The notes under the pieces are model-generated. The model was not told where the DNA came from. It did no database searches and saw nothing but the letters and a program-made list of their open reading frames with translations. Below are positions 30,191-42,714 of a DNA stretch of 58,561 bases, in pieces (positions within the stretch are counted from its first letter, which is position 1; every line of letters starts with the position of its first letter). This DNA is from Bacillus sp. MYb209 (GTDB lineage: Bacteria > Bacillota > Bacilli > Bacillales > Bacillaceae_G), in assembly GCF_002975175.1 (NCBI RefSeq), contig NZ_PCNZ01000027.1, positions 1-58,561 on the forward strand, given 5' to 3'. Made by a program: the position numbers and the translations under genes.

Positions 30191-32269
30191 ATGACAAGAG
30201 AGTTCTCTTTAGAAAACACTCGTAATATTGGTATCATGGCTCACATCGATGCTGGTAAAACAACAGCAACTGAGCGTATTCTGTATTACACAGGACGTAT
30301 TCATAAAATCGGTGAAACTCATGAAGGTGCATCTCAGATGGACTGGATGGAGCAAGAGCAAGAACGTGGTATCACAATTACTTCTGCTGCAACTACAGCA
30401 CAATGGAAGGGTCACCGTGTAAACATCATTGACACTCCAGGACACGTAGATTTCACAGTAGAAGTAGAACGTTCTTTACGCGTACTTGATGGCGCAGTAG
30501 CAGTACTTGATGCACAATCTGGTGTAGAACCACAAACAGAAACTGTTTGGCGTCAGGCTACTACTTATGGCGTTCCTCGTATCGTATTCGTTAACAAAAT
30601 GGATAAGATCGGTGCAGATTTCTTATACTCTGTAGGGACAATCCACGATCGTTTACAAGCAAACGCACATCCAATTCAGTTACCAATCGGTGCTGAAGAC
30701 GAGTTCAATGGTATCATTGACCTTGTTGAAGAGTGTGCTTACATGTACAGTAACGATTTAGGAACAGACATCGAGCGTGTTGAAATTCCTGAAGAGCATA
30801 AAGAATTAGCTGAAGAATACCGCGGAAAACTTATTGAAGCGGTAGCTGAGCTTGATGAAGAAATGATGATGAAGTACCTAGAAGGTGAAGAAATCACTGT
30901 AGAAGAGCTTAAAGCTGGTATCCGTAAGGCTACAACTTCTGTTGAATTCTTCCCAGTAATCTGTGGTTCTGCATTCAAAAATAAAGGTGTTCAAATTCTG
31001 TTAGACGCAGTTATTGACTACCTACCATCTCCATTAGATGTACCTGCTATTAAAGGTACTCTTCCGGATACAGATGAAGCTATTGAGCGTAAGTCTAGCG
31101 ATGAAGAACCATTCGCAGCTCTAGCATTCAAAATCATGACTGACCCTTATGTTGGTAAGTTAACGTTCTTCCGTGTATATTCTGGTGTGTTAAACTCTGG
31201 ATCATACGTGAAAAACTCAACTAAAGGTAAGCGTGAGCGTGTAGGTCGTATCCTACAAATGCACGCTAACAGCCGTGAAGAGATTTCAACAGTTTACGCT
31301 GGTGATATCGCTGCTGCTGTAGGTTTAAAAGATACTACTACTGGTGATACTCTTTGTGACGAGAAGAGTCTTGTTATCCTTGAGTCTATGGAATTCCCAG
31401 AGCCAGTTATCTCTGTAGCTATCGAACCAAAATCTAAAGCTGACCAAGATAAAATGGGTACAGCATTATCTAAGCTTTCTGAAGAAGATCCAACATTCCG
31501 TGCTCACACTGACCAAGAAACTGGCCAAACAATCATCGCTGGTATGGGTGAACTTCACCTTGATATCATCGTTGACCGTATGCGCCGTGAATTCAAAGTG
31601 GAAGCAAACGTTGGTGCTCCTCAGGTAGCATACCGTGAGACTTTCCGCGCTGCTGCGAAAGTTGAAGGTAAGTTCGCTCGTCAATCTGGTGGTCGTGGAC
31701 AATTCGGTCACGTTTGGATTGAGTTTGAACCTAATGAAGAAGGTAAAGGTTTTGAATTCCAAAACAAAATCGTCGGTGGTGTAGTTCCACGTGAATACAT
31801 CCCAGCTGTTGGAGCGGGTCTTGAAGACTCACTTAAAAATGGTGTACTAGCTGGTTATCCACTAGTCGACATCAAAGCTGCGTTAGTTGACGGCTCTTAC
31901 CATGATGTCGATTCATCTGAGATGGCGTTCAAAATCGCTGCATCTATGGCGCTTAAAGCTGCGGTTTCTAAATGTAGCCCAGTAATTCTTGAGCCAATGA
32001 TGAAAGTTGAAGTTGTAATTCCTGAAGAGTACATGGGTGACATTATGGGCGACGTAACATCTCGTCGTGGACGTGTAGAAGGTATGGAAGCTCGCGGTAA
32101 CGCACAAGTTGTTCGCGCTATGGTTCCACTTTCTGAAATGTTCGGTTATGCAACGGCATTACGTTCTAACACTCAAGGACGCGGAACATTCTCAATGACA
32201 TTTGATCATTATGAAGAAGTACCGAAGTCTGTTTCTGAAGAAATTATTAAAAAAAATAAAGGTGAATAA
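30191..32269 (+). CDS. fusA: Elongation factor G
   Basis: EF-G (692 aa) drives translocation and, with RRF, ribosome recycling. G-domain motifs are clear: G1 AHIDAGKTT (~17-25), G3 DTPGHVDF, G4 [11 protein letters not shown]5 CGSAFKNKG. Domain IV shows [13 protein letters not shown] and domain [13 protein letters not shown]. The ATG at 30191 follows GGAAGGAGCAAG; an in-frame ATG at 30170 overlaps that RBS and is rejected. Confidence 0.98.
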   Translation: MTREFSLENTRNIGIMAHIDAGKTTATERILYYTGRIHKIGETHEGASQMDWMEQEQERGITITSAATTAQWKGHRVNIIDTPGHVDFTVEVERSLRVLDGAVAVLDAQSGVEPQTETVWRQATTYGVPRIVFVNKMDKIGADFLYSVGTIHDRLQANAHPIQLPIGAEDEFNGIIDLVEECAYMYSNDLGTDIERVEIPEEHKELAEEYRGKLIEAVAELDEEMMMKYLEGEEITVEELKAGIRKATTSVEFFPVICGSAFKNKGVQILLDAVIDYLPSPLDVPAIKGTLPDTDEAIERKSSDEEPFAALAFKIMTDPYVGKLTFFRVYSGVLNSGSYVKNSTKGKRERVGRILQMHANSREEISTVYAGDIAAAVGLKDTTTGDTLCDEKSLVILESMEFPEPVISVAIEPKSKADQDKMGTALSKLSEEDPTFRAHTDQETGQTIIAGMGELHLDIIVDRMRREFKVEANVGAPQVAYRETFRAAAKVEGKFARQSGGRGQFGHVWIEFEPNEEGKGFEFQNKIVGGVVPREYIPAVGAGLEDSLKNGVLAGYPLVDIKAALVDGSYHDVDSSEMAFKIAASMALKAAVSKCSPVILEPMMKVEVVIPEEYMGDIMGDVTSRRGRVEGMEARGNAQVVRAMVPLSEMFGYATALRSNTQGRGTFSMTFDHYEEVPKSVSEEIIKKNKGE

Positions 32270-32312
32270 TTGATTTTTATCGATTGTTCAAGTATAACTA
32301 CTTATGTAAGCT

Positions 32313-32342
32313 TAGAAAGTGAGACTTAAGTTTCACTTTCTA
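32313..32342. repeat. 30-bp near-perfect palindrome between fusA and tuf
   Basis: TAGAAAGTGAGACTT (32313-32327) is followed directly by AAGTTTCACTTTCTA (32328-32342), its reverse complement except for one G-U-compatible position. No T-run follows, so it is not a typical terminator. In RNA it would make a very strong hairpin; in DNA it is an operator-sized palindrome. It lies 45 nt before the tuf start. Confidence 0.7.
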
Positions 32343-32386
32343 GTCTAAATATAAAATAACCTATATAAACTAAGGAGGAATTTAGA

Positions 32387-33577
32387 ATGGCTAAAGCTAA
32401 ATTCGAACGTTCTAAACCCCATGTTAACATCGGTACAATCGGCCACGTTGACCATGGTAAAACTACATTAACTGCTGCGATCACTACAGTTCTTGCAAAA
32501 GCTGGTGGTGCTGAAGCACGCGGATACGATCAAATCGACGCTGCTCCAGAAGAAAGAGAGCGCGGAATCACAATCTCAACTGCACACGTTGAGTACGAAA
32601 CTGAAACTCGTCACTATGCACACGTTGACTGCCCAGGTCATGCTGACTATGTTAAAAACATGATCACTGGTGCTGCTCAAATGGACGGCGGTATCTTAGT
32701 AGTATCTGCTGCTGATGGTCCAATGCCTCAAACACGTGAGCACATCCTTCTTTCTCGTCAAGTAGGTGTTCCTTACATCGTTGTATTCTTAAACAAATGC
32801 GACATGGTAGATGACGAAGAATTATTAGAATTAGTAGAAATGGAAGTTCGTGACCTATTATCTGAATACGGATTCCCAGGCGACGATATTCCTGTAATTA
32901 AAGGTTCTGCTCTTAAAGCTCTTCAAGGAGAAGCTGAGTGGGAAGAAAAAATCATCGAATTAATGACTGAAGTTGATGCTTACATCCCAACTCCAGAACG
33001 TGAAACTGACAAACCATTCTTAATGCCTATCGAGGATGTATTCTCTATCACAGGTCGTGGTACAGTTGCAACTGGTCGTGTTGAGCGCGGTATCGTTAAA
33101 GTTGGTGACGTAGTAGAAATCATCGGTCTTGCTGAAGAGAATGCTACGACAACTGTAACTGGTGTAGAAATGTTCCGTAAGCTTCTTGACCAAGCACAAG
33201 CTGGAGACAACATCGGTGCTCTACTTCGTGGGGTTGCTCGTGAAGATATCCAACGTGGACAAGTTCTTGCTAAAACTGGCTCTGTAAAAGCACACGCTAA
33301 ATTCAAAGCTGAAGTTTTCGTATTATCTAAAGAAGAAGGTGGACGTCATACTCCATTCTTCGCTAACTACCGTCCTCAGTTCTACTTCCGTACAACTGAC
33401 GTAACTGGTATCATCCAATTACCAGAAGGTACTGAAATGGTAATGCCTGGTGACAACATCGAAATGACTATCGAACTTATCGCTCCAATCGCTATCGAAG
33501 AGGGAACTAAATTCTCTATTCGTGAAGGTGGACGTACAGTAGGTTACGGTGTAGTTGCTACAATCGTTGCTGAGTAG
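32387..33577 (+). CDS. tuf: Elongation factor Tu
   Basis: EF-Tu (396 aa) delivers aminoacyl-tRNA to the ribosome. Motifs: G1 GHVDHGKTT (~18-26), switch regions including RGITIS, G3 [13 protein letters not shown]4 NKCDMVDD, G5 GSALKAL. The beta-barrel domains II and III follow, ending [11 protein letters not shown]. Codon use is extremely biased, as expected for a very abundant protein. AAGGAGGAATT precedes the ATG. A strong terminator closes the str cluster. Confidence 0.98.
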
Positions 33578-33594
33578 TCTTTAATTAGATTATT

Positions 33595-33627
33595 AAAAAC
33601 TCAAGGGATTCTCCCTTGAGTTTTTTT
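33595..33627 (+). terminator. Terminator after tuf
   Basis: AAAAACTCAAGGGA (33595-33608) pairs with TCCCTTGAGTTTTT (33612 onward) over a 3-4-nt loop, ending in seven Ts. It separates the str and S10 operons. Confidence 0.95.
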
Positions 33628-33639
33628 ATTGCTTATTTA

Positions 33640-33688
33640 TATAGAAGAAAGAGATGCATTTTCTATTTTTGAATGAGTTTCTTCTATA
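33640..33688. repeat. 11-bp inverted repeat in the tuf-rpsJ spacer
   Basis: TATAGAAGAAA (33640-33650) and TTTCTTCTATA (33678-33688) are perfect reverse complements, 27 nt apart. The 400-nt gap here also holds the tuf terminator, the S10 promoter and its leader. No protein gene in it is convincing. Function unknown. Confidence 0.5.
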
Positions 33689-33814
33689 GTATATAAAACG
33701 AAAATAACACCCAAAAACTGTAAGTTAAATAAGAGTAGATGAAAACTTGATATTCTTTAAAGTGCCATGTATAATAGCAAAAGTAGAGAAAAGCAGATGC
33801 AAACAAAAAGATGC

Positions 33815-33843
33815 TTGCATCTAGACGAATAACATTGTATAAT
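33815..33843 (+). promoter_or_regulatory. SigA promoter of the S10 operon
   Basis: TTGCAT (33815-33820), a 17-bp spacer and TATAAT (33838-33843). The start near 33850 gives a leader of about 128 nt before rpsJ. It probably serves the whole S10-spc-alpha block, at least in part, as in B. subtilis. Confidence 0.87.
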
Positions 33844-33849
33844 AGACAA

Positions 33850-34286
<437 letters not shown>

Positions 34287-34320
34287 TTTATATAACTTAA
34301 AAATGTAGGAGGTGTAACTC

Positions 34321-34953
34321 ATGACCAAAGGAATCTTAGGAAGAAAGATCGGTATGACTCAAGTATTTGCTGAGAATGGTGAGTTAATCCCAGTAACGGT
34401 AATCGCTGCTAATCCAAACGTTGTTCTTCAAAAGAAAACAACTGAAACTGATGGCTACAACGCAATTCAGTTAGGATTTGAAGATAAACGTGAAAAGTTA
34501 ACTAACAAACCTGAACAAGGCCACACTGCTAAAGCATCTACAACTCCTAAGCGCTTCATTCGCGAAATCCGCGATGCAGACGTGGACGGATTAGAGGTTG
34601 GTCAAGAGGTAAAAGTTGAAGTTTTCGCTGCAGGTGAAATCGTTGACGTAACAGGAATTTCTAAAGGTAAAGGTTTCCAAGGTGTTATTAAACGCCACGG
34701 ACAATCTCGCGGACCTATGTCTCATGGTTCTCGCTATCACCGTCGTCCAGGTTCAATGGGGCCAGTTGCTCCGAACCGTGTATTCAAAGGCAAAAAACTT
34801 GCTGGACGTATGGGTGGAGACCAAGTTACTATCCAAAACTTAGAAATCGTTCAAGTTGACACTGAGCGCAACTTATTACTAGTAAAAGGTAACGTTCCAG
34901 GTGCTAAGAAATCTCTTGTAGTTGTTCAAGGCGCTGTGAAGGTTAGCAAATAA
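34321..34953 (+). CDS. rplC: 50S ribosomal protein L3
   Basis: L3 (210 aa) is an early assembly protein whose long loop reaches the peptidyl-transferase centre. It starts [16 protein letters not shown] and has the central [12 protein letters not shown] and [14 protein letters not shown] segments. GTAGGAGGTGT precedes the ATG. It is followed by rplD after 25 nt. Confidence 0.98.
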   Translation: MTKGILGRKIGMTQVFAENGELIPVTVIAANPNVVLQKKTTETDGYNAIQLGFEDKREKLTNKPEQGHTAKASTTPKRFIREIRDADVDGLEVGQEVKVEVFAAGEIVDVTGISKGKGFQGVIKRHGQSRGPMSHGSRYHRRPGSMGPVAPNRVFKGKKLAGRMGGDQVTIQNLEIVQVDTERNLLLVKGNVPGAKKSLVVVQGAVKVSK

Positions 34954-34978
34954 TTCACAATAGGAAGGAGGAATTCCA

Positions 34979-35602
34979 ATGCCAAAAGTTACTGTATATA
35001 ACCAAACTGGTTCACAGGTTGGTGAAATCGAATTAGCTGAAGCTATTTTCGGTATCGAACCAAATGAAGCTGTACTTTTCGAAGCTGTAATGATGCAACG
35101 TGCATCTTTACGTCAAGGTACACACAAAGTAAAAACTCGCTCTGAAGTTCGCGGTGGTGGTCGTAAACCATGGCGTCAAAAAGGAACTGGACGTGCTCGT
35201 CAAGGTTCTATCCGCTCTCCTCAATGGCGTGGTGGTGGTACGGTATTCGGACCTACACCAAGAAGCTATGCGTACAAACTTCCTAAGAAAGTTCGTCGTT
35301 TAGCAATCAAATCTGCATTAGCTACTAAAGTAGTTGAGAACAACATTGTAGTTCTTGAGGACCTAGTGTTAAATGCACCAAAAACAAAAGACATGGTAGC
35401 AGTACTTAAAGGATTAACTGTTGAGAAGAAAGCTCTTATCGTAACTGCTGATGCAAACGAATCTGTAGAGTTATCTGCTCGCAATATCCCTGGAGTAACA
35501 GTAATCACTGCTGATGGCGTAAACGTGCTAGATGTGCTTCATCATGATAAGCTAATCATGACAAAAGCGGCAGTGGAAAAAGTAGAGGAGGTGCTTGCAT
35601 AA
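34979..35602 (+). CDS. rplD: 50S ribosomal protein L4
   Basis: L4 (207 aa) lines the peptide exit tunnel. The extended loop [19 protein letters not shown] (about residues 62-80), which forms part of the tunnel constriction and is a site of macrolide-resistance mutations, looks unaltered. In E. coli L4 also represses its own operon. The stop overlaps the rplW start by one base. Confidence 0.98.
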   Translation: MPKVTVYNQTGSQVGEIELAEAIFGIEPNEAVLFEAVMMQRASLRQGTHKVKTRSEVRGGGRKPWRQKGTGRARQGSIRSPQWRGGGTVFGPTPRSYAYKLPKKVRRLAIKSALATKVVENNIVVLEDLVLNAPKTKDMVAVLKGLTVEKKALIVTADANESVELSARNIPGVTVITADGVNVLDVLHHDKLIMTKAAVEKVEEVLA

Positions 35603-35892
35603 TGAGAGATCCTCGTGATATCATTAAGCGCCCAGTTATCACTGAACGTTCTATGGAAATGATGGCTGAAAAAAAATACACGTTCGACGTGGACGTTAAA
35701 TCTAATAAAACAGAGGTTAAAGACGCTATAGAAGCGATCTTTGGTGTTAATGTAGACAAAGTAAATATCATGAACTACAAGCCGAAAGCAAAACGCGTTG
35801 GTCGTCACGCTGGTTTTACTAGCCGTCGTCGTAAAGCAATCGTTAAGCTAACTGCTGACAGCAAAGAAATCGAAATCTTCCAAGGCGTTTAA
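35602..35892 (+). CDS. rplW: 50S ribosomal protein L23
   Basis: L23 (96 aa) sits at the tunnel exit and docks trigger factor and SRP. It begins [17 protein letters not shown] and has the loop [12 protein letters not shown]. It overlaps rplD by one base (TAATG), implying coupled translation; GAGGAGGTGC lies within the rplD end. Confidence 0.97.
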   Translation: MRDPRDIIKRPVITERSMEMMAEKKYTFDVDVKSNKTEVKDAIEAIFGVNVDKVNIMNYKPKAKRVGRHAGFTSRRRKAIVKLTADSKEIEIFQGV

Positions 35893-35920
35893 TTCTTACT
35901 AAAGAAGGAGGGAAATTGAG

Positions 35921-36751
35921 ATGGGAATTAAAAAGTATAATCCAACTACTAACGGTCGTCGTAACATGACTACGAATGATTTCGCTGAAATCACGACTGA
36001 CAGACCGGAAAAGTCTTTACTTGCTCCTTTAAGCAAAAAGGCTGGTCGTAATAACCAAGGTAAAATTACTGTACGTCATCAAGGTGGCGGACATAAGCGT
36101 CAATACCGTATCATCGACTTTAAGCGTAACAAAGATGGAATTCCAGGACGCGTTGCTACGATCGAATATGATCCAAACCGCTCTGCGAATATCGCATTAA
36201 TTAACTACGTTGACGGTGAAAAACGTTACATTCTTGCTCCTAAAACTTTAGAAGTAGGTATGGAAGTTATGTCTGGCCCTGAAGCTGACATTAAAATCGG
36301 TAACGCATTACCATTAATCAACATTCCAGTAGGTACTGTTGTTCATAACATCGAGCTTAAGCCTGGTCGTGGAGGACAATTAGTTCGTTCTGCTGGTACA
36401 TCTGCTCAAGTACTTGGTAAAGAAGGAAAATACGTACTTGTACGTTTAACTTCTGGTGAAGTACGTCTTGTATTATCTGCTTGTCGCGCTTCAATCGGTC
36501 AAGTTGGTAACGAACAACACGAACTTATCAAAATCGGTAAAGCAGGTCGCTCTCGCTGGTTAGGTAAGCGCCCAACAGTTCGTGGTTCTGTAATGAACCC
36601 GGTTGATCACCCACACGGTGGTGGTGAAGGACGCTCTCCAATCGGACGTAAGTCTCCAATGTCTCCATGGGGTAAACCAACTCTCGGATTCAAGACTCGT
36701 AAGAAAAACAAAGCGTCTGATAAATTTATCGTTCGTCGTCGTAAAAAATAA
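35921..36751 (+). CDS. rplB: 50S ribosomal protein L2
   Basis: L2 (276 aa) is needed for subunit association and peptidyl-transferase assembly. It shows the RNA-binding core [17 protein letters not shown] and, near the C-terminus, [18 protein letters not shown] with the conserved His-rich loop. A 60-nt spacer with a hairpin separates it from rpsS. Confidence 0.98.
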   Translation: MGIKKYNPTTNGRRNMTTNDFAEITTDRPEKSLLAPLSKKAGRNNQGKITVRHQGGGHKRQYRIIDFKRNKDGIPGRVATIEYDPNRSANIALINYVDGEKRYILAPKTLEVGMEVMSGPEADIKIGNALPLINIPVGTVVHNIELKPGRGGQLVRSAGTSAQVLGKEGKYVLVRLTSGEVRLVLSACRASIGQVGNEQHELIKIGKAGRSRWLGKRPTVRGSVMNPVDHPHGGGEGRSPIGRKSPMSPWGKPTLGFKTRKKNKASDKFIVRRRKK

Positions 36752-36761
36752 TGGGATTGTA

Positions 36762-36786
36762 GTACGGTTCATTTCAAGAACCGTAC
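36762..36786 (+). other. Intra-operon hairpin between rplB and rpsS
   Basis: GTACGGTTC (36762-36770) pairs perfectly with GAACCGTAC (36778-36786) around a 7-nt loop. Outer bases GATT and AATC can extend it. It is not followed by a T-run and sits 25 nt before rpsS, inside the S10 operon. Confidence 0.65.
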
Positions 36787-36811
36787 GCCAATCACGAAGG
36801 GAGGCACCAAA

Positions 36812-37090
36812 ATGGCTCGTAGCTTAAAAAAAGGACCATTTGTCGATGATCACTTAATGAACAAAATGGAAAAATTAGTTGCATCTGAGCAAAAACAAGT
36901 TGTTAAAACTTGGTCTCGCCGTTCAACTATCTTCCCTCAGTTCATCGGACATACAATTGCTGTATATGATGGTCGTAAACACGTACCTGTGTACATCACT
37001 GAGGATATGGTTGGCCATAAGTTAGGTGAATTCGCACCAACTCGTACGTATAAAGGTCACCTTGCTGACGATAAGAAAACTAGAAGATAA
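36812..37090 (+). CDS. rpsS: 30S ribosomal protein S19
   Basis: S19 (92 aa) is a 30S head protein at the subunit bridge. It starts [19 protein letters not shown] and carries the [21 protein letters not shown] core. AAGGGAGGCACC precedes the ATG. It is followed by rplV after a short gap. Confidence 0.98.
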   Translation: MARSLKKGPFVDDHLMNKMEKLVASEQKQVVKTWSRRSTIFPQFIGHTIAVYDGRKHVPVYITEDMVGHKLGEFAPTRTYKGHLADDKKTRR

Positions 37091-37107
37091 TGAGAGGAGG
37101 CACTTCA

Positions 37108-37449
37108 ATGCAAGCTAAAGCAGTAGTGAGAACAGTTCGTATTGCTCCTCGTAAGGTTCGTTTAGTAGTAGACTTAATCCGAGGTAAGCAAGTGGGTGAA
37201 GCGATTGCTATCCTTAACCACACACCAAAAACTGCTTCTCCAGTTGTAGAAAAAGTTTTAAAATCTGCAATCGCAAATGCAGAGCACAATTATGAGATGG
37301 ATATTAACAACCTAGTTGTTGAAAAAGTCTTCGTTGACGAAGGTCCAACGTTGAAACGTTTCCGTCCACGTGCAATGGGTCGTGCAAGCCAAATTAACAA
37401 ACGCACAAGCCACATCACAGTTGTGGTATCAGAAAAGAAGGAGGGATAA
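37108..37449 (+). CDS. rplV: 50S ribosomal protein L22
   Basis: L22 (113 aa) touches all 23S rRNA domains and forms part of the exit-tunnel wall. It begins [20 protein letters not shown]; the beta-hairpin region shows [20 protein letters not shown], normal at the macrolide-resistance hot spot. The ATG at 37108 follows GAGAGGAGGCAC; an in-frame ATG at 37090 overlapping rpsS is rejected. Confidence 0.97.
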   Translation: MQAKAVVRTVRIAPRKVRLVVDLIRGKQVGEAIAILNHTPKTASPVVEKVLKSAIANAEHNYEMDINNLVVEKVFVDEGPTLKRFRPRAMGRASQINKRTSHITVVVSEKKEG

Positions 37450-37452
37450 TCG

Positions 37453-38738
<1,286 letters not shown>

Positions 38739-38758
38739 ATTGAGGGGAGGTTTGCATA

Positions 38759-39022
38759 GTGAGCGAACGTAACCAACGCAAAGTTTATACTGGTCGTGTT
38801 GTGTCTGATAAAATGGACAAAACGATTACAGTTTTAGTTGAAACTTACAAAACTCATTCCTTGTACGGAAAACGTGTTAAGTATTCTAAAAAGTACAAAG
38901 CCCATGATGAGCAAAACCAAGCAAAACTTGGCGATATCGTTAAAATCATGGAAACTCGCCCGCTTTCTGCTACTAAGCGTTTCCGTTTAGTTGAAATCGT
39001 TGAAGAAGCGGTTGTTATCTAA
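38759..39022 (+). CDS. rpsQ: 30S ribosomal protein S17
   Basis: S17 (87 aa) is an OB-fold primary 16S-binding protein. It has the [17 protein letters not shown] segment and [22 protein letters not shown] at the C-terminus. The start codon is GTG after GAGGGGAGGTTT. Confidence 0.97.
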   Translation: MSERNQRKVYTGRVVSDKMDKTITVLVETYKTHSLYGKRVKYSKKYKAHDEQNQAKLGDIVKIMETRPLSATKRFRLVEIVEEAVVI

Positions 39023-39065
39023 ATAGACGAATCGGAATTTTTAGTCCGAAGGGAGGTTTCATAAC

Positions 39066-39434
39066 ATGATCCAACAAGAATCTCGTTTGAAAGTTGCTGA
39101 CAACTCTGGTGCACGTGAACTTTTAACAATTAAAGTATTAGGCGGCTCTGGTCGTAAATATGCTAATATTGGTGATATTATCGTTGCTACGGTAAAACAA
39201 GCAACACCAGGTGGCGTTGTTAAAAAAGGTGACGTTGTTAAGGCAGTAGTGGTACGTACGAAGAGCGGAGCTCGTCGTCCGGACGGTTCTTACATTAAAT
39301 TTGATGAAAACGCAGCGGTTATCATCAAAGACGATAAGAGCCCACGTGGTACTCGTATCTTCGGACCAGTAGCTCGTGAATTACGTGATAGCAACTTCAT
39401 GAAGATCGTTTCTTTAGCTCCAGAAGTTCTATAA
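39066..39434 (+). CDS. rplN: 50S ribosomal protein L14
   Basis: L14 (122 aa) contacts 16S rRNA helix 14 and L19, and is the docking site of the silencing factor RsfS. It begins [20 protein letters not shown] and contains [24 protein letters not shown] at the end. GAAGGGAGGTTTC precedes the ATG. Confidence 0.98.
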
Positions 39435-39472
39435 TTTAAGGTATTGCCTTGCTAAGGAGGTGCAGAATTAAG

Positions 39473-39784
39473 ATGCATGTAAAAAAAGGTGATAAAGTTC
39501 AGGTAATCACTGGTAAAGACAAAGGAAAACAAGGTGTTATCCTTGTGGCTTTCCCAAAGCAAAACCGTGTTATCGTTGAGGGTGTTAACATCGTTAAAAA
39601 ACACTCTAAGCCATCTCAATTAAATCCACAAGGTGGAATTATTACGAAAGAAGCACCTATTCACGTTTCTAATGTTATGGTATTAGATCCGAAAACAGGC
39701 GAACCTACTCGCGTAGGCTTCAAAGTAGAAGATGGTAAAAAAGTGCGTATTGCAAAAAAATCTGGTGAATTATTAGATAAATAA
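39473..39784 (+). CDS. rplX: 50S ribosomal protein L24
   Basis: L24 (103 aa) initiates 50S assembly. It has an N-terminal KOW motif ([20 protein letters not shown], residues 2-21). The ATG at 39473 follows AAGGAGGTGCAG; an in-frame start at 39449 lies before that RBS and is rejected. Confidence 0.97.
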   Translation: MHVKKGDKVQVITGKDKGKQGVILVAFPKQNRVIVEGVNIVKKHSKPSQLNPQGGIITKEAPIHVSNVMVLDPKTGEPTRVGFKVEDGKKVRIAKKSGELLDK

Positions 39785-39810
39785 TTTTCTTAAGAAAGGA
39801 GGTCACTTCA

Positions 39811-40350
39811 TTGAATCGCCTTAAAGAGAAGTTCCAAAAGGAAATTACTCCTGCTCTAATGAGCAAGTTTAACTATAAATCTGTGATGGAAGTACCGAAA
39901 ATCGAAAAGATCGTAATCAACACTGGTGTTGGTGACGCGGTATCTAACTCAAAAGCTTTAGACAATGCAGTAGAAGAATTAACGCAAATCGCAGGTCAAA
40001 AACCTGTTGTAACTCGCGCTAAAAAATCAATCGCTGGTTTCCGTCTTCGTGAAGGTATGCCAATCGGTGCGAAAGTCACTTTACGCGGACAACAAATGTA
40101 TGAGTTCTTCGACAAATTAGTATCAGTTTCTTTACCACGTGTACGTGATTTCCGTGGTGTTTCTAAGAAATCATTCGATGGTCGTGGAAACTACACATTA
40201 GGTGTTAAAGAGCAACTAATTTTCCCTGAGATTGATTATGATAAAGTAAGTAAAGTCCGCGGTATGGACATCGTAATCGTTACTACAGCGAAAACTGATG
40301 AAGAAGCTCGCGAACTTTTAACACAATTCGGTATGCCATTCCAAAAATAA
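39811..40350 (+). CDS. rplE: 50S ribosomal protein L5
   Basis: L5 (179 aa) binds 5S rRNA and the P-site tRNA elbow. It shows [20 protein letters not shown] and the [18 protein letters not shown] loop. The start codon is TTG, 6 nt after AAAGGAGGTCA. Confidence 0.97.
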   Translation: MNRLKEKFQKEITPALMSKFNYKSVMEVPKIEKIVINTGVGDAVSNSKALDNAVEELTQIAGQKPVVTRAKKSIAGFRLREGMPIGAKVTLRGQQMYEFFDKLVSVSLPRVRDFRGVSKKSFDGRGNYTLGVKEQLIFPEIDYDKVSKVRGMDIVIVTTAKTDEEARELLTQFGMPFQK

Positions 40351-40569
<219 letters not shown>

Positions 40570-40598
40570 AACCCACAAATGGGAAGGAGGTAAAACAC

Positions 40599-40997
40599 AT
40601 GGTGATGACAGATCCAATTGCAGACATGCTTACTCGCATCCGTAATGCGAACATGGTACGTCATGAGAAATTAGAGGTTCCTGCTTCTAAAATCAAAAAA
40701 GAGATCGCTGAACTTTTAAAACGTGAAGGCTTCATTCGTGATGTAGAATACATCGGGGATAACAAACAAGGTATCCTTCGTATTTTCCTGAAATATGGTG
40801 CAAACAATGAACGTGTAATCACTGGATTGAAACGTATCAGTAAACCTGGCTTACGCGTTTACGCAAAAGCTGATGAAGTACCACGTGTACTTAACGGATT
40901 AGGTATCGCTCTTGTTTCTACATCTAAGGGAGTAATGACAGACAAAGACGCTCGTCAATTACAAACTGGTGGAGAAGTAGTAGCATACGTTTGGTAA
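40599..40997 (+). CDS. rpsH: 30S ribosomal protein S8
   Basis: S8 (132 aa) binds 16S helix 21; in E. coli it represses the spc operon. It begins [18 protein letters not shown] and ends [22 protein letters not shown]. The ATG at 40599 follows AAGGAGGTAAA; an ATG two codons later cannot be excluded. Confidence 0.97.
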   Translation: MVMTDPIADMLTRIRNANMVRHEKLEVPASKIKKEIAELLKREGFIRDVEYIGDNKQGILRIFLKYGANNERVITGLKRISKPGLRVYAKADEVPRVLNGLGIALVSTSKGVMTDKDARQLQTGGEVVAYVW

Positions 40998-41029
40998 TAT
41001 ATATTTAAAACGAACGGAGGTGTGACCAC

Positions 41030-41569
41030 ATGTCTCGTATTGGTAAAAAGATTCTTGAAATCCCTGCAGGTGTTACTATTACAGTTGCAGAAGACAATAC
41101 TGTAACAGTAAAAGGCCCTAAAGGTGAATTAACTCGTACTTTCAAAACTGATATGTCTATCAAAATTGAAGAAAATACACTAACAGTTGAGCGTCCATCT
41201 GAACAGAAGGAACACCGTGCATTACACGGTACAACTCGTGCTTTAATCGGAAACATGGTTGAAGGTGTAACTACAGGTTTCGTACGCGGACTTGAATTAG
41301 TCGGTGTTGGTTACCGTGCTCAAAAACAAGGTGATAAACTTGTTTTAAGCGTAGGTTATTCTCATCCAGTAGAAATGACTCCAGAAGCAGGACTTGAAGT
41401 TGAAGTACCTGTACCAACTAAAATCGTAATTAAAGGTATCGACAAGCAACGTGTTGGCGAATTTGCTGCTAACATCCGTGCTGTACGTGCTCCTGAACCA
41501 TATAAAGGTAAAGGTATTCGTTACGAAGGCGAAGTTGTTCGTCGTAAAGAAGGTAAAACTGCTAAGTAA
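41030..41569 (+). CDS. rplF: 50S ribosomal protein L6
   Basis: L6 (179 aa) lies near the GTPase centre and the sarcin-ricin loop. It begins [17 protein letters not shown]; the C-terminal repeat has the [18 protein letters not shown] signature. GAACGGAGGTGT precedes the ATG. It is followed by rplR after 31 nt. Confidence 0.98.
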   Translation: MSRIGKKILEIPAGVTITVAEDNTVTVKGPKGELTRTFKTDMSIKIEENTLTVERPSEQKEHRALHGTTRALIGNMVEGVTTGFVRGLELVGVGYRAQKQGDKLVLSVGYSHPVEMTPEAGLEVEVPVPTKIVIKGIDKQRVGEFAANIRAVRAPEPYKGKGIRYEGEVVRRKEGKTAK

Positions 41570-41600
41570 ACCCGTTAGGTGAAAGAAAGGAGTGACAAGA

Positions 41601-41963
41601 ATGATCACTAAAGCTGCTAAAAATGCGACTCGTAAGAAAAGACATGCACGTGTACGTGCTAAACTTACTGGTACTGCAGAACGTCCACGTTTAAACGTGT
41701 ACCGTTCTAACCAACATATTTACGCTCAAGTTATTGATGATGTAAATGGTGTAACATTAGTAAGTGCATCTACTCTTGATAAAGACCTTGCTCTTAACGG
41801 TACTAGTAATACTGAAGCTGCTACGAAAGTTGGAGAATCAGTTGCTAAGCGTGCTGTAGAGAAAGGCGTTAAAGAAGTAGTATTTGATCGCGGTGGTTAC
41901 TTATACCATGGCCGTGTTAAAGCTCTAGCTGAAGCTGCTCGTGAGGCTGGATTACAATTTTAA
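41601..41963 (+). CDS. rplR: 50S ribosomal protein L18
   Basis: L18 (120 aa) binds 5S rRNA with L5. It has a basic N-terminus ([16 protein letters not shown]), then [19 protein letters not shown], and ends [20 protein letters not shown] plus a short tail. The ATG at 41601 follows GAAAGGAGTGAC; an in-frame start 9 nt earlier overlaps the RBS. Confidence 0.97.
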   Translation: MITKAAKNATRKKRHARVRAKLTGTAERPRLNVYRSNQHIYAQVIDDVNGVTLVSASTLDKDLALNGTSNTEAATKVGESVAKRAVEKGVKEVVFDRGGYLYHGRVKALAEAAREAGLQF

Positions 41964-41984
41964 TGGTCAAAGGAGGGAAAATTG

Positions 41985-42485
41985 ATGCAACGCATTGACC
42001 CAAGTAAATTAGAACTTGAAGAACGTGTAGTTACGATAAATCGTGTCGCGAAAGTTGTTAAGGGTGGTCGTCGTTTCCGCTTTGCTGCACTAGTTGTAGT
42101 TGGCGATAAAAACGGTCATGTTGGATTCGGTACTGGTAAAGCACAAGAGGTACCAGACGCAATTCGTAAAGCTATCGAAGACGCTAAGAAAAACCTAATC
42201 GCAGTACCATTAGTTGGTACAACAATTCCACACACAATCAACGGTCATTTTGGAGCTGGTGAAGTATTCTTAAAACCTGCTGCTGAGGGTACTGGTGTTA
42301 TTGCTGGTGGACCTGTTCGTGCGGTACTAGAATTAGCTGGTGTACAAGATATTCTTTCAAAATCTCTTGGTTCTAACACACCAATCAACATGATTCGCGC
42401 TACTGTGAACGGATTAAGCGAACTTAAGCGCGCTGAAGATGTTGCAAAATTACGCGGTAAATCTGTAGAAGAGCTACTAGGTTAA
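41985..42485 (+). CDS. rpsE: 30S ribosomal protein S5
   Basis: S5 (166 aa) lies by the mRNA entry and affects accuracy. It shows [20 protein letters not shown] with the spectinomycin-site loop intact, and [19 protein letters not shown]. The ATG at 41985 is preferred to the TTG 3 nt earlier given the AAAGGAGGGAAA spacing. Confidence 0.97.
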   Translation: MQRIDPSKLELEERVVTINRVAKVVKGGRRFRFAALVVVGDKNGHVGFGTGKAQEVPDAIRKAIEDAKKNLIAVPLVGTTIPHTINGHFGAGEVFLKPAAEGTGVIAGGPVRAVLELAGVQDILSKSLGSNTPINMIRATVNGLSELKRAEDVAKLRGKSVEELLG

Positions 42486-42498
42486 GGAGGGAAAACAA

Positions 42499-42681
42499 AT
42501 GGCGAAAAAGTTAGAAATTACCCTCACTCGTAGTGTAATTGGTCGTCCACAAGATCAACGTGCGACGGTAGAAGCTTTAGGTCTTAAAAAGTTGAATTCA
42601 ACTGTAGTTAAGGAAGAAACTCCTGCTATTCTTGGTATGATCAACAAAGTTTCTCACCTTATAACTGTAAAAGAAGCTTAA
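42499..42681 (+). CDS. rpmD: 50S ribosomal protein L30
   Basis: L30 (60 aa) is the short bacterial form. It has [20 protein letters not shown] and a C-terminal [26 protein letters not shown] precedes the ATG and overlaps the rpsE stop region. Confidence 0.97.
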   Translation: MAKKLEITLTRSVIGRPQDQRATVEALGLKKLNSTVVKEETPAILGMINKVSHLITVKEA

Positions 42682-42714
42682 GGATAACTCATTAATATAA
42701 GGAGGTGCCTGGGA

